Assembly: GCA_964550935.1 (NCBI GenBank)
Contig: CAZKBB010000001.1
Span: forward strand, 1-64,000
DNA length: 64,000 nucleotides
DNA from: JBCBSP01 sp964550935
Lineage (GTDB): Bacteria; Pseudomonadota; Alphaproteobacteria; Caulobacterales; Maricaulaceae
Direction: 5' to 3'
The notes below the pieces were generated by a model, which was given only the letters and a program-made list of their open reading frames with translations, was not told where the DNA came from and did not search any database. Shown here one piece after another: positions 33,353 through 41,907 of the stretch; the first letter of the stretch is position 1, and the number at the start of each line of letters is the position of its first letter. The position numbers were made by a program, and so were the translations under genes.

Positions 33353-34053
33353 GCCTGCACGCCCTCGACCGGGGGGGCGGCCGCCGCGATCGGCCCGAAC
33401 ACCGCTTCGAACCCGCGCTTCAGCGCCGCGTCGGCGTCGTCCATTGTGACGGGCAGGCCAAGGTCCACCAGGCTTGTCACGCCATAGCGCGGATCGGCGA
33501 TGCCGCACGGCGTGATGCCGTCGAAATGGTTCAGATCCGGCTCGACATTCAGCGCGATGCCGTGAAACGACACCCAGCGGCGAAGGCGGATGCCGATCGC
33601 GGCGATCTTGTCCTCGCGCTCTGGCCCGCCCGGCTGCGTGCGATCGACCCAGACGCCCACGCGCTCGCAGCGCCGCTCGCCCTCCACGTTGAACTCGGCC
33701 AGCGCCTCGATGATCCACTGCTCCAGATCGCGCACGAAGCGACGCGCGTCCCGGCCGCGCTCTCGCAGATCAAGCATCACGTAGGCGGTGCGCTGGCCCG
33801 GCCCATGATAGGTGTACTCGCCGCCGCGGCCCGTCTTGAACACCGGGAACCGATCGCGATCGCGCAGGTCTTCCGGCTTCGCGCTGGTCCCGGCGGTGTA
33901 GAGCGGGGGGTGCTCGACGAGCCAGACCAGTTCGCCGGCTTCGCCGCGCGCGATGGCTTCGGCGCGCGCCTCCATCGCGGCGACGGCGGTGTGGTAGTCC
34001 ACATATCCGTTCGAGACGGCCCAGCCGATCGGGGCGGTTTCCGGCGTGGTCAT
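33349..34053 (-). CDS. lipB: Octanoyl-[acyl-carrier-protein]:protein octanoyltransferase
   Basis: LipB moves octanoate from ACP to lipoyl domains as the first step of lipoate synthesis. The 234-residue protein has GGEYTYHGPGQRTAYVML, the catalytic Lys149 in KIAAIGIRLRRWVSFHGIAL and acyl-enzyme Cys183 in GITPCGIADPRYGVTSL. Both catalytic residues are present and length is normal. ATG 34053 is chosen over longer frames because the MTTPET start matches family length. Confidence 0.93.
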   Translation of the reverse strand: MTTPETAPIGWAVSNGYVDYHTAVAAMEARAEAIARGEAGELVWLVEHPPLYTAGTSAKPEDLRDRDRFPVFKTGRGGEYTYHGPGQRTAYVMLDLRERGRDARRFVRDLEQWIIEALAEFNVEGERRCERVGVWVDRTQPGGPEREDKIAAIGIRLRRWVSFHGIALNVEPDLNHFDGITPCGIADPRYGVTSLVDLGLPVTMDDADAALKRGFEAVFGPIAAAAPPVEGVQA

Positions 34054-34170
34054 GTGCAGTTGATCCTGTCGGCGAGGCGGGGTCTTAACGCGCGGGAAAC
34101 CGTGGCGGAAGAAGTTTGAACGGCGATCAGCGCGAAGGCGAGGCGCGCTCCAAGCGCCGGCGAGGGATAT

Positions 34171-34416
34171 ATGAGCCAGCTCGGCGATGTGAATGTGGAG
34201 ATTTCGGTCCTTCTGGGCCGCTCGCGCCTGCCGATCCACCAGTTTCTGCGCATGGGCCGTGGCGCGGTGATTCCCCTCGACGCTTCAGAGCATGACGAGG
34301 TGTGGATTCTGGCGAACAACTATCCGATCGCGCGCGGCGAAATCGTCATCCAGGGCGACCGGGTCGCGGTGTCCATCACCGAGGCCGCCGACGTGCACGA
34401 CTATTTCGCCGCGTAA
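34171..34416 (+). CDS. fliN: Short FliN/SpoA-domain flagellar switch protein
   Basis: The 81-residue product is a bare SpoA domain: DVNVEISVLLGRSRLPIHQF, VIPLDASEHDEVWILANN and ARGEIVIQGDRVAVSITE. FliN forms the lower rim of the flagellar C-ring and binds CheY-type signals. It stands alone here, without fliM, fliG or export genes, between lipB and a tRNA gene. GAGGG precedes the ATG. A type III secretion SpoA protein is a less likely alternative. Confidence 0.82.
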   Translation: MSQLGDVNVEISVLLGRSRLPIHQFLRMGRGAVIPLDASEHDEVWILANNYPIARGEIVIQGDRVAVSITEAADVHDYFAA

Positions 34417-34489
34417 GACGCAGCGTCAAGGCGCATAAGAGGACTTCACAAGCCAGCCCCGGCTTGGTACACGCCCGGCTCTCCATTTC

Positions 34490-34576
34490 GCGGCCGTGGC
34501 GGAATTGGTAGACGCGCAGCGTTGAGGTCGCTGTGGGGTAAAACCCGTGGAAGTTCGACTCTTCTCGGCCGCACCA
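34490..34576 (+). tRNA. tRNA-Leu(GAG)
   Basis: The 87-nt sequence folds as a class II tRNA. Acceptor GCGGCCG pairs with CGGCCGC, the anticodon stem CAGCG/CGCTG encloses TTGAGGT with anticodon GAG at 34524-34526, there is a long variable arm (GTGGGGTAAAACCCGT), a T-arm with GTTCGAC, and an encoded CCA at 34574-34576. It reads CUC and CUU codons. Confidence 0.95.
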
Positions 34577-34929
34577 CTCTCAGCTCACAAGCTGTTAAAA
34601 CCGGAGCGACAGGGTCGAATACCGCCCTGTCTCACCAAGTTTTTTTGAAGCTCTAGCCGTGATCACCCATAAGCGTGTTCATCCGGCCTGACCGCTTGGA
34701 TCGCGTTGCTGGAAGGCCGCTAGCGGACAGGGCGCGCCGGGCGGGGCTCGACCGGAGCGCCGTGCCGAAATCCTGTTCGGTTTCAAGACGGCTGGAGCCT
34801 ACGCCCGCCGTCAGGTCCTGATCTCACGGCTTCGTCTATAAGAGCTCCTCGCAACCGGCGCTCTGCGCCTATATTTCGCCCTGCGCGGGGTTTAGCGTGC
34901 AGGTGTCCTTTTCGCTTCGGAGCCCGTTC
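34577..34929. other. Non-coding stretch between tRNA-Leu and mgtE
   Basis: About 350 bp contain no supported gene. At 34607-34638 a 7-bp hairpin arm pair (GACAGGG/CCCTGTC) encloses CGAAT and is followed by TCACCA, then a run of T residues at 34640-34646. It could be a tRNA-Leu terminator or a decayed tRNA 3-prime end. I looked for a magnesium riboswitch before mgtE and could not identify one. Confidence 0.5.
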
Positions 34930-36321
34930 ATGGCCGAACCCGCCGTCGAGTTCGAACCCGTCGCCGACGCCGTCGAACCGGAGACTTCGCTGCACGAGCT
35001 AGCCGATACGGCGGTGGAGCTGCTCGACGCCGACGACGCGCTTGGACTGCGCTCCCTGTTCGACGCGCTGCACCCGGCCGACGGCGCGGACGTGGTCGAG
35101 CAGCTGACCTGGGAGCAGCAGGTCAAGGTCGCCACCATCGCGCCGGACATCCTCACCGGCGAGCTTTTGTCCGAACTGGTCGAGGACACCCGCGCCGACC
35201 TGATGGCCGCGCTCGACCCCGAGCACATCGCCGAGGCGATCCAGGCGCTCGATTCCGACGACATGACAATGATCGTCGAAGAACTCGCGCCGGACGTCCG
35301 CGACCAGGTGCTCGACAATTTCGACGACGCCGAGCGCCAGATTCTTGAGGCCTCGCTCCTGTTCGGCGAGGAGACCGCCGGGCGGCTGATGCAGCGCGAG
35401 TTCGTCGCCGCGCCACGCTTCTGGACCGTGGGCGACACGATCGACCACATGCGCCGCGCCGGGGAGGACCTGCCCGACCGCTTCTTCGAAGTCTTCATCG
35501 TGGACGAGGGCTTCCACCCGATCGGCAGCGTGGGCGTCAGCCGGCTCATGCGTTCCAAGCGCGAGACGCCGCTCTCGGAGATTCTCGAAACGCCCCAGGT
35601 GGTCATCCAGCCTGATCTCGATCAGGAGGAAGTCGCCTACATGTTCCAAAAATATCACCTGATCTCCGCCCCGGTGGTCGACGAGAACGGCCGGCTCAAC
35701 GGCATGCTGACCGTCGACGACGTGGTCGACGTGATCCAGGAGGAGAACAAGGAAGACCTGCTGGCGCTAGCAGGGGTGAGCGATGCGGGCCTGGCCGACA
35801 CGGTCTATACCTCGGTGCGCGCCCGCGCGCCCTGGCTCTTGGTTAATTTGGGCACCGCCGTTTTGGCCTCCGCCGTCATCGCGCTGTTCGAAAGCGCGAT
35901 CTCCCAACTGGTCGCGCTAGCCGTGCTGATGCCGATCGTCGCGTCCATGGGCGGCAACGCCGGCACGCAGTGCCTGGCGGTCGCGGTGCGCGCGATCGCC
36001 TCGCACTCGCTCACCGGGGCGAATTCGCGCCGCGTCATCGTGCGCGAGCTGGCGGTCGGCTCCGCCAACGGGCTGATCTTCGCGATCGTGATGGGCGCGG
36101 TGGCGGGGTTGTGGTTCCGCGACTTCGACCTGGCCTGGGTGATCGGCCTGGCCATGGTGATCACGCTCGCCGCGGCGGGGCTCTCCGGTATCCTGATCCC
36201 GCTGGGCTTGCGCAAGATGGGCGCGGACCCGGCGGTGGCGTCGTCGGTTTTCGTCACGACGGTCACTGACGTGGTCGGCTTTTTCGTGTTCCTGGGGCTT
36301 GGCGCCATGGTGCTCTTGTAG
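34930..36321 (+). CDS. mgtE: Magnesium transporter MgtE
   Basis: MgtE is a homodimeric Mg2+ channel gated by its cytosolic domain. The 463-residue protein has an MgtE N domain (about 15-140), two CBS motifs (about 145-270, with GMLTVDDVVDVIQEEN), and five membrane helices from about residue 295 (ALAVLMPIVASMGGNAGTQC, the pore signature). ATG 34930 is chosen over a GTG at 34897. A family-typical length supports this. Confidence 0.93.
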   Translation: MAEPAVEFEPVADAVEPETSLHELADTAVELLDADDALGLRSLFDALHPADGADVVEQLTWEQQVKVATIAPDILTGELLSELVEDTRADLMAALDPEHIAEAIQALDSDDMTMIVEELAPDVRDQVLDNFDDAERQILEASLLFGEETAGRLMQREFVAAPRFWTVGDTIDHMRRAGEDLPDRFFEVFIVDEGFHPIGSVGVSRLMRSKRETPLSEILETPQVVIQPDLDQEEVAYMFQKYHLISAPVVDENGRLNGMLTVDDVVDVIQEENKEDLLALAGVSDAGLADTVYTSVRARAPWLLVNLGTAVLASAVIALFESAISQLVALAVLMPIVASMGGNAGTQCLAVAVRAIASHSLTGANSRRVIVRELAVGSANGLIFAIVMGAVAGLWFRDFDLAWVIGLAMVITLAAAGLSGILIPLGLRKMGADPAVASSVFVTTVTDVVGFFVFLGLGAMVLL

Positions 36322-36372
36322 CGATGCTAGCACAGGCCTTAAGGGGGCGGTGTGAGAGATCAAGGGTCGAAG

Positions 36373-37380
36373 ATGACGTCACTTCGCTTCGCAGCGCTCG
36401 CCGCGGCGCTTTGCGCCGTGATCGCCGCGCCTGCGGCCGCGCAAGTCTCAGGCGAGTCCTCAGAGCCGGCCGCGAGCGGTCTGACCCTGTCGGGGCCCTG
36501 GCGCATCGGGCCGGCGCTTGAGAACGCCCGGGCGGGCCTGTCGGCCGCCGCGCTGGATGGAAAAATCTACGCCGCAGGCGGGGCGGGCGTCGTCGATCCT
36601 CGCGACGAGTTCGAGCTATACGACCCTGACACCGGTCGATGGCGCGCGCTGTCGCCCCTGCCTGTGGGGCTTGAGCGCTTCGGCATGGCCGCCTTCGACG
36701 ACAGGATCTGGATCGCAGGCGGGTATAGCGCGGAGAGCGCGGCCGAACCGGTCACTGACGTGCGCATCTACGACCCCATCGGCGATTTCTGGGAGACGGG
36801 GCCTCAGCTGCCCGGCGCGAAGGCCGCCTTCGAGCTCGTCGCCGGCGAGGACGCGCTTTACGCCGTCGGGGGCGATCAGGCGCCGGGCGGGCTTTATGTC
36901 TTCGACGCCGAGGCGCAGAGCTGGAGCGCGGCGCCCGCGCCGGCCGAGATCGCGCGGCGCGGCGGCGATGCGGTGATGCTCGGCGGCGCGCTTTACGTGA
37001 TCGGCGGCGTCCTCGGGGATGCGGCGAGCGCGCGCGTCGACGTCTACGATCCTCGGACCGGCGAGTGGGAGCGCGCTGCGGACCTGCCCGCGCCGCGCGC
37101 CGGTCACAGCGCCGTGGCGATGGACGGGGCGATCCATGTTTTCGGCGGGCGCAGCGCAGATCTGCGTCGCACGCTTGCGGACCACCTGATCTATGACGCC
37201 GAGGCCGGCGCCTGGTCTGAAGGCCCCGGCATGGTCACCGCGCGCACCGAGGCCTCAGCCGTGGTTCATGACGGTGAGGCCTGGCTAATCGGCGGCGGTG
37301 CGGGGGCGGGCGTGTTCGCGCCGTTCACCGCGCTTGATTCTGTCGACGTCTACGCGCCGGAGACGGACGCGCAGCGCTGA
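36373..37380 (+). CDS. Secreted Kelch-repeat protein
   Basis: The 335-residue protein has a signal peptide (MTSLRFAALAAALCAVIAAP, cleavage near AAAQ) and about six Kelch blades with the VYDP/YDPxTGxW and VIGG/AAGG patterns (for example LYDPDTGRWRALSPL, DVYDPRTGEWERAADLPAPR). It should form a six-bladed beta-propeller in the periplasm or outside. Ligand or enzymatic role is unknown. Confidence 0.85.
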   Translation: MTSLRFAALAAALCAVIAAPAAAQVSGESSEPAASGLTLSGPWRIGPALENARAGLSAAALDGKIYAAGGAGVVDPRDEFELYDPDTGRWRALSPLPVGLERFGMAAFDDRIWIAGGYSAESAAEPVTDVRIYDPIGDFWETGPQLPGAKAAFELVAGEDALYAVGGDQAPGGLYVFDAEAQSWSAAPAPAEIARRGGDAVMLGGALYVIGGVLGDAASARVDVYDPRTGEWERAADLPAPRAGHSAVAMDGAIHVFGGRSADLRRTLADHLIYDAEAGAWSEGPGMVTARTEASAVVHDGEAWLIGGGAGAGVFAPFTALDSVDVYAPETDAQR

Positions 37381-37442
37381 CGGCTCCGGTCTTGCATCGC
37401 AGGGGCGAACGACAGCCGCCCTTGTTTCGGAACGGGACGCCC

Positions 37443-38888
37443 ATGAAACCGCGCCTGAAGTCCAGCCGCGCCGCGCGCGAACTGATCAAGGCCCACGAGC
37501 CCTTCCGGCCGCAGGCCGAGCCGAAAGGCAAGCGGTGGGTCGTCGGCTACGGGCACACCTCCGCCGCGCGCGAGGGCGTCAGCCTGACCAAGGACGACGC
37601 AGATCTGATCCTGCTCTACGACGTGCTTCAGGCCGAACAGGCGATCGACGCCGCGGTCGGTGAAGATCTGTCCCAGAACGCCCGTGACGCTCTGGTCTCG
37701 TTCGCCTGTTCGATCGGCCCGCGCGCCTTCAAGGTGTGCGACGTGGCCCGGCTCGCCGCGGCCGGGCGCCATCGCGAGGCGGCTGCGGCGATGGAGACCT
37801 GGGTGCGCGCGCAGGAGGGCGGCCGCCAGGTGGTCTCAGAGCGGTTGGTGCGCCGGCGCGCGGCCGAAAGCGCGCTCTATCTGCGCGCCGACGAAGCCGC
37901 CGGCGCCCCGCCCGCCGCAGACCCAAGCGAAGATGACGAACCGAAACTCGGCGCGCTTGTCGAGCTCGACATCGCCTTCGAGGAGCCGGCTGAAGCCGCG
38001 CCTGAGTTTGAGCCCGAGCCTGAGCCCGAGACGGCGGTCGAACCAGACCCCGAACCTGAGCCGGTTGCGGAGCCCGCGCCGTCGCCGGCGCCGAGCGCAG
38101 ACGAGGAAGCCGCCGCGCGCGCTGACGCGAAGGTGCGTCAGGACGAGGTGGTGCGCTCCGTCATGGCGCGCATGGCCGCCCAGATCGCCGACAGCGTGGA
38201 GCGTACGCCGCCTCAGCCCAAGCCCGTGGCGGAGCCTGCGCCCGAAGCCGAGCCCGAAGCCGAGGCTCGTGTCTCCGACGACGCCCGTCTCGGCTTCAGC
38301 TTCTTGACGCCCTGGACGGCCCCCGCGCCGGATGCCGATTTTGACGCCCCTCACGGCGCTAGCGGCCAGCCTGAGGCCGAGCCGCAGCCGGAGCGCGCGC
38401 CTGAAACAGCGTTGGGGCCGGTCTATGCAAGTCCCGTCGACGCTCCTGAGGCCGAGCCCGCCGCAGTCGACGAGCCCGCGCCGCCCCATCCCGCCAACGC
38501 GCCCGCCGACGCCGAAGGCGTGAGCGGCGAGGTCGGGGGAACCGGGCGCCCGGCGGAGACCGAGGCCGAGTTCGAGACCGACGCAATGGATGATCAGGCG
38601 CTGCACCCCGGCGTCGTGGCCGGTCCCGAAGCCGAGAGCGGTGCGCAGGCGCGCGGCGGCGATGCGCTGGAGCCGGACGGGCGCGGCGGGGACTGGGTGT
38701 TCTTCGCGAACCTGGCCGTGGGCCTTGGCCTGCTCGGGGCGGGCGGCTGGGACCTGGCGACTCATTTCGAGACCTATCGCGACCAGGGCTTTTTCTTCTT
38801 CGGACCGGTCGCGTTCGCTGCCGGGCTGGTGCTGACCGTCGCTTCGGCCTGGTTCCTGGTCAGCCGCTTCCTGCGCCGGCGCGGCTGA
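37443..38888 (+). CDS. spmX: SpmX-like muramidase-homology polarity protein
   Basis: In Caulobacter, SpmX is a polar membrane protein that recruits and activates the DivJ kinase, which phosphorylates DivK and restrains CtrA. This 481-residue protein has the same layout. A GH24 muramidase-like domain covers residues 1-150 (MKPRLKSSRAARELIK, Glu19, VVGYGHTSAAREGV). A linker of about 270 residues rich in Glu, Pro and Ala follows, and two membrane helices lie near the C-terminus (FFANLAVGLGLLGAGGWDLA; FGPVAFAAGLVLTVASAWFL). Cell-wall cleavage is doubtful; the catalytic Asp position of phage lysozymes is not clearly kept. Confidence 0.85.
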   Translation: MKPRLKSSRAARELIKAHEPFRPQAEPKGKRWVVGYGHTSAAREGVSLTKDDADLILLYDVLQAEQAIDAAVGEDLSQNARDALVSFACSIGPRAFKVCDVARLAAAGRHREAAAAMETWVRAQEGGRQVVSERLVRRRAAESALYLRADEAAGAPPAADPSEDDEPKLGALVELDIAFEEPAEAAPEFEPEPEPETAVEPDPEPEPVAEPAPSPAPSADEEAAARADAKVRQDEVVRSVMARMAAQIADSVERTPPQPKPVAEPAPEAEPEAEARVSDDARLGFSFLTPWTAPAPDADFDAPHGASGQPEAEPQPERAPETALGPVYASPVDAPEAEPAAVDEPAPPHPANAPADAEGVSGEVGGTGRPAETEAEFETDAMDDQALHPGVVAGPEAESGAQARGGDALEPDGRGGDWVFFANLAVGLGLLGAGGWDLATHFETYRDQGFFFFGPVAFAAGLVLTVASAWFLVSRFLRRRG

Positions 38889-38905
38889 GCCGCGGCGCGC
38901 CCGCC

Positions 38906-38933
38906 TTGACCGCCCACGGGCCCGTGGTATGTC
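38906..38933 (+). promoter_or_regulatory. Candidate leaderless promoter with palindromic operator before ivd
   Basis: TTGACC (38906-38911) and TATGTC (38928-38933) are spaced by 16 bp. The perfect 14-bp palindrome CCACGGGCCCGTGG (38914-38927) fills the spacer. Transcription would begin at or near the ATG at 38940, giving a leaderless message; no Shine-Dalgarno is seen. A repressor bound to the palindrome would block polymerase directly. Confidence 0.45.
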
Positions 38934-38939
38934 GCGGGC

Positions 38940-40112
38940 ATGATCTCAAACCAGTATCCCACGCTCGAATTTCCAATGAGCGACACGGCTGAGATGCTGC
39001 GCGACACCGTGCGCAGTTTCGCCGCCGACCGCATCGCCCCGCGCGCCCACGACATCGACGCCAGCGACGAGCACCCGGCCGATCTCTGGCCGCAGATGGG
39101 CGAGCTCGGCCTGCTCGGCATCACAGTCGAGGAGGAGTATGGCGGCTCAGGCCTCGGCTATCTCGAACACTGCATCGCGATGGAGGAGATCTCCCGCGCG
39201 AGCGCGTCGGTCGGGCTGTCCTACGGCGCGCACTCCAATCTGTGCGTGAACCAGATCCGGCTGAACGGCTCGGAGGTCCAGCGCGAAAAGTATCTGCCAA
39301 AGCTCGTCTCCGGCGAACACCTGGGCGCTCTGGCGATGTCAGAGCCCGGCGCGGGCTCGGATGTCGTCTCGATGAAGCTGAAGGCGGAAAAGACCGGCGA
39401 CCGCTACGTGCTGAACGGCTCGAAGATGTGGATCACCAACGGGCCGAGCGCGGACGTTCTGGTGGTCTACGCCAAGACCGACCCCGAGGCGGGCTCGAAA
39501 GGCATCACCGCTTTCCTGATCGAAAAGGGCATGAAGGGTTTCTCCGTCGCCCAGAAGCTCGACAAGCTCGGCATGCGCGGTTCGGAGACCGGTGAGCTGG
39601 TCTTCGAGGACTGCGAGGTGCCCGATGAGAACGTGCTCGGCGCCGAGGGCGGGGGCGTGCGCGTCCTGATGAGCGGGCTCGATTATGAGCGCGCGGTGCT
39701 CGCGGCCGGCCCGGTGGGCATCCTGCAGGCCTGCATGGACGCGGTGGTCCCCTACATCCACGAGCGCAAGCAGTTCGGCAAGGCGATCGGCGAGTTCCAG
39801 CTCATCCAGGGCAAGATCGCCGACATGTATACGCGCATGAACGCGACGCGCGCCTATGTCTACGCCGTGGCCCAGGCCTGCGACGCGGGCAAGACCACGC
39901 GCAAGGACGCCGCCGGCGCCATCCTGTTCGCCGCCGAGGCCGCCACCCAAAGCGCGCTCGACGCGATCCAGATTCTCGGCGGGAACGGCTATATCAACGA
40001 ATACCCGACCGGACGCCTCCTGCGCGACGCCAAGCTCTACGAGATCGGCGCGGGCACGAGCGAGATCCGCCGCTGGCTGATCGGGCGGGAGTTGTTCGAC
40101 CAGAGCGCTTAA
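38940..40112 (+). CDS. ivd: Isovaleryl-CoA dehydrogenase
   Basis: The flavoenzyme oxidises isovaleryl-CoA to 3-methylcrotonyl-CoA in leucine breakdown. The 390-residue protein has the acyl-CoA dehydrogenase fold: ALAMSEPGAGSDVVSMKLKA, WITNGPSADVLVVYAKTDP, and the catalytic base Glu250 in SGLDYERAVLAAGPVGI. The base at this position, rather than near residue 370, is characteristic of isovaleryl-CoA dehydrogenase. The C-terminus has GGNGYINEYPTGRLLRDAKL. MCC and hydratase genes lie 7-13 kb downstream. Confidence 0.9.
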   Translation: MISNQYPTLEFPMSDTAEMLRDTVRSFAADRIAPRAHDIDASDEHPADLWPQMGELGLLGITVEEEYGGSGLGYLEHCIAMEEISRASASVGLSYGAHSNLCVNQIRLNGSEVQREKYLPKLVSGEHLGALAMSEPGAGSDVVSMKLKAEKTGDRYVLNGSKMWITNGPSADVLVVYAKTDPEAGSKGITAFLIEKGMKGFSVAQKLDKLGMRGSETGELVFEDCEVPDENVLGAEGGGVRVLMSGLDYERAVLAAGPVGILQACMDAVVPYIHERKQFGKAIGEFQLIQGKIADMYTRMNATRAYVYAVAQACDAGKTTRKDAAGAILFAAEAATQSALDAIQILGGNGYINEYPTGRLLRDAKLYEIGAGTSEIRRWLIGRELFDQSA

Positions 40113-40190
40113 GGGCGGCGATCGAACTTCATCCGCGCGCAAGCGTTTCCCGGTCCAAGGCTCAATCGCTGAGACTGGGAGACAGACGCG

Positions 40191-41021
40191 ATGGATACGC
40201 TCGACGTTCAGGGCATGCGCATGCCCAAGCTCGGCTTCGGGACCTGGAAGCTGAAGGGCGAGGAGGCGCGCGAGGCCGTCACGCACGCGCTCTACATCGG
40301 CTATCGCCATATCGACACCGCCCAGGTTTACGACAACGAGGCGCAGGTCGGCGCGGCGATCGCCGACGCGTCCGTCGACCGCGAGGACCTGTTCATCACC
40401 ACCAAGGTGTGGATGGACCGGTACGCCAGGGGCGATCTTGAGGCGTCAGCGCGTGAAAGCCTGGAACGCCTCGGCGTCGATTATGTGGATCTTCTGATCC
40501 TGCATTGGCCGAACCCGGACTTTCCGATCGAGCAGACCATCGAGGCGCTGAACCAGGTCAAGGAGAACGGCCACGCCCGGCATATCGGCGTGTCTAACTT
40601 CACCACCATGTGGCTCGGCGAGGCGGTCGCCGCGACGCGCCATCCGCTCGCGGTCAACCAGGTGGAGTATCATCCCTTCATCGACCAGACGCCTGTACTG
40701 GACGCGGTGGAGAAGTACGACATGTGCCTCACGGCCTATTGCCCGATCGCGCAGGGCGAGGTCTTCAAGGACGAAACGCTGGGGTCGATCGCGAAGCGCC
40801 ACGGAAAAACTCCGGCCCAAGTCGCGCTGCGCTGGCTCATCCAGCAGCCGCGCGTCAGCGCCATCCCGCGCTCCTCGAACGCAGAGCATGCGAAGGCGAA
40901 CTTCGACATCTTCGATTTCGAGCTTTCAGATCACGAGATGGGCGAAATCGCCAAGCTGCGCCGCTCCGACCGGCGCATCGTCGATCCCTCCTGGGCGCCG
41001 GCCTGGGACGTGGCGGCTTGA
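40191..41021 (+). CDS. Aldo/keto reductase
   Basis: The 276-residue NADPH-dependent reductase has the AKR tetrad: Asp and Tyr in GYRHIDTAQVYDNEAQVGAA, Lys in FITTKVWMDRY and His in LILHWPNPDFP. IPRSSNAEHAKANFDIFDFE contains the cofactor site. It resembles 2,5-diketo-gluconate reductase-like AKRs, but its substrate is unknown. It follows ivd by 78 bp with its own GGGAGAC ribosome-binding region. Confidence 0.88.
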   Translation: MDTLDVQGMRMPKLGFGTWKLKGEEAREAVTHALYIGYRHIDTAQVYDNEAQVGAAIADASVDREDLFITTKVWMDRYARGDLEASARESLERLGVDYVDLLILHWPNPDFPIEQTIEALNQVKENGHARHIGVSNFTTMWLGEAVAATRHPLAVNQVEYHPFIDQTPVLDAVEKYDMCLTAYCPIAQGEVFKDETLGSIAKRHGKTPAQVALRWLIQQPRVSAIPRSSNAEHAKANFDIFDFELSDHEMGEIAKLRRSDRRIVDPSWAPAWDVAA

Positions 41022-41103
41022 GGCGCGGTCGAGCGCTCGTGATGTGACTGTGAGGGCGGGCCGTGCGATGACGGGCCGTCCTTTTCTAGACCGGAGCCGA
41101 GCC

Positions 41104-41865
41104 ATGTTCAGATTGAAGACAGGCGGAGAAGCGCCCGAGCCAAAGGCGCGCACCGGCCCGCCGGCGCGCTATGACGATCTGAAGGCGCTTTACGTGAACT
41201 GCACGCTGAAGCGCTCGCCGGAGGTGTCCAACACCGACGGTCTGATGCAGGTCTCGCGCGCCATCATGGCCGAACAAGGCGTATCGGTGGAGACGGTGCG
41301 GCTCGCCGATCACCAGATCGCCTTCGGCGTGCAGCCGGACATGACCGAGCACGGCTGGCCGCGCGACGACTGGCCGAAAATCTGGGAGACGGTCAAGGCC
41401 GCCGACATCCTCGTCGTGGGCTCGCCGATCTGGCTCGGCGAGGAAAGCTCCGTCGCCCGGCTCCTGATCGAGCGTCTGTATTCCCAGTCAGGCCAGCATA
41501 ACGAGAAGGGCCAGTATGTCTATTATGGCAAGGTCGGCGGATGCATCGTCACCGGCAACGAGGACGGGGTGAAACACGTCGCGATGAGCGTGCTCTACGC
41601 GCTCCAGCACGTCGGCTACGCCATCCCGCCGCAGGCCGACGCCGGCTGGATCGGCGAGGCGGGGCCGGGCCCGTCCTATCTCGACGAGGGCTCAGGTGGG
41701 CCGGAGAACGACTTCACCCGGCGCAACACCACCTTCATGACCTGGAACCTTCTCCACCTGGCGCGGATGCTGAAGGATAACGGCGGCCTGCCCGCCTATG
41801 GCAACAGTCGTCAGACCTGGAGCGAGGGCGACCGGTCGGGCGCCGAGAACCCCGAATATCGCTAG
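41104..41865 (+). CDS. Flavodoxin-fold NAD(P)H oxidoreductase
   Basis: The 253-residue protein has LKALYVNCTLKRSPEVSNTD (flavin phosphate loop), ADILVVGSPIWLGEESSVAR and GKVGGCIVTGNEDGVKHVAM, typical of the NADPH-dependent FMN reductase/WrbA-like group. A C-terminal tail of about 60 residues (PSYLDEGSGGPENDFTRRNT) extends the fold. The physiological electron acceptor is unknown. Confidence 0.82.
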   Translation: MFRLKTGGEAPEPKARTGPPARYDDLKALYVNCTLKRSPEVSNTDGLMQVSRAIMAEQGVSVETVRLADHQIAFGVQPDMTEHGWPRDDWPKIWETVKAADILVVGSPIWLGEESSVARLLIERLYSQSGQHNEKGQYVYYGKVGGCIVTGNEDGVKHVAMSVLYALQHVGYAIPPQADAGWIGEAGPGPSYLDEGSGGPENDFTRRNTTFMTWNLLHLARMLKDNGGLPAYGNSRQTWSEGDRSGAENPEYR

Positions 41866-41907
41866 ACGGACCTGAAACGGGCCTCGTGCGTTCTACGTCC
41901 ATTGCTC

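Noticed and set aside
34577..34929. Possible magnesium riboswitch before mgtE
   Set aside because: The length fits, but I could not find the conserved M-box core or a terminator/antiterminator pair.
37960..38600. Apparent repeat array in the Glu-Pro-rich part of the SpmX gene
   Set aside because: The similarity comes from repeated GAG/CCC/GCC codons in a disordered linker; there is no regular unit or spacer, so it is not a CRISPR or tandem repeat.
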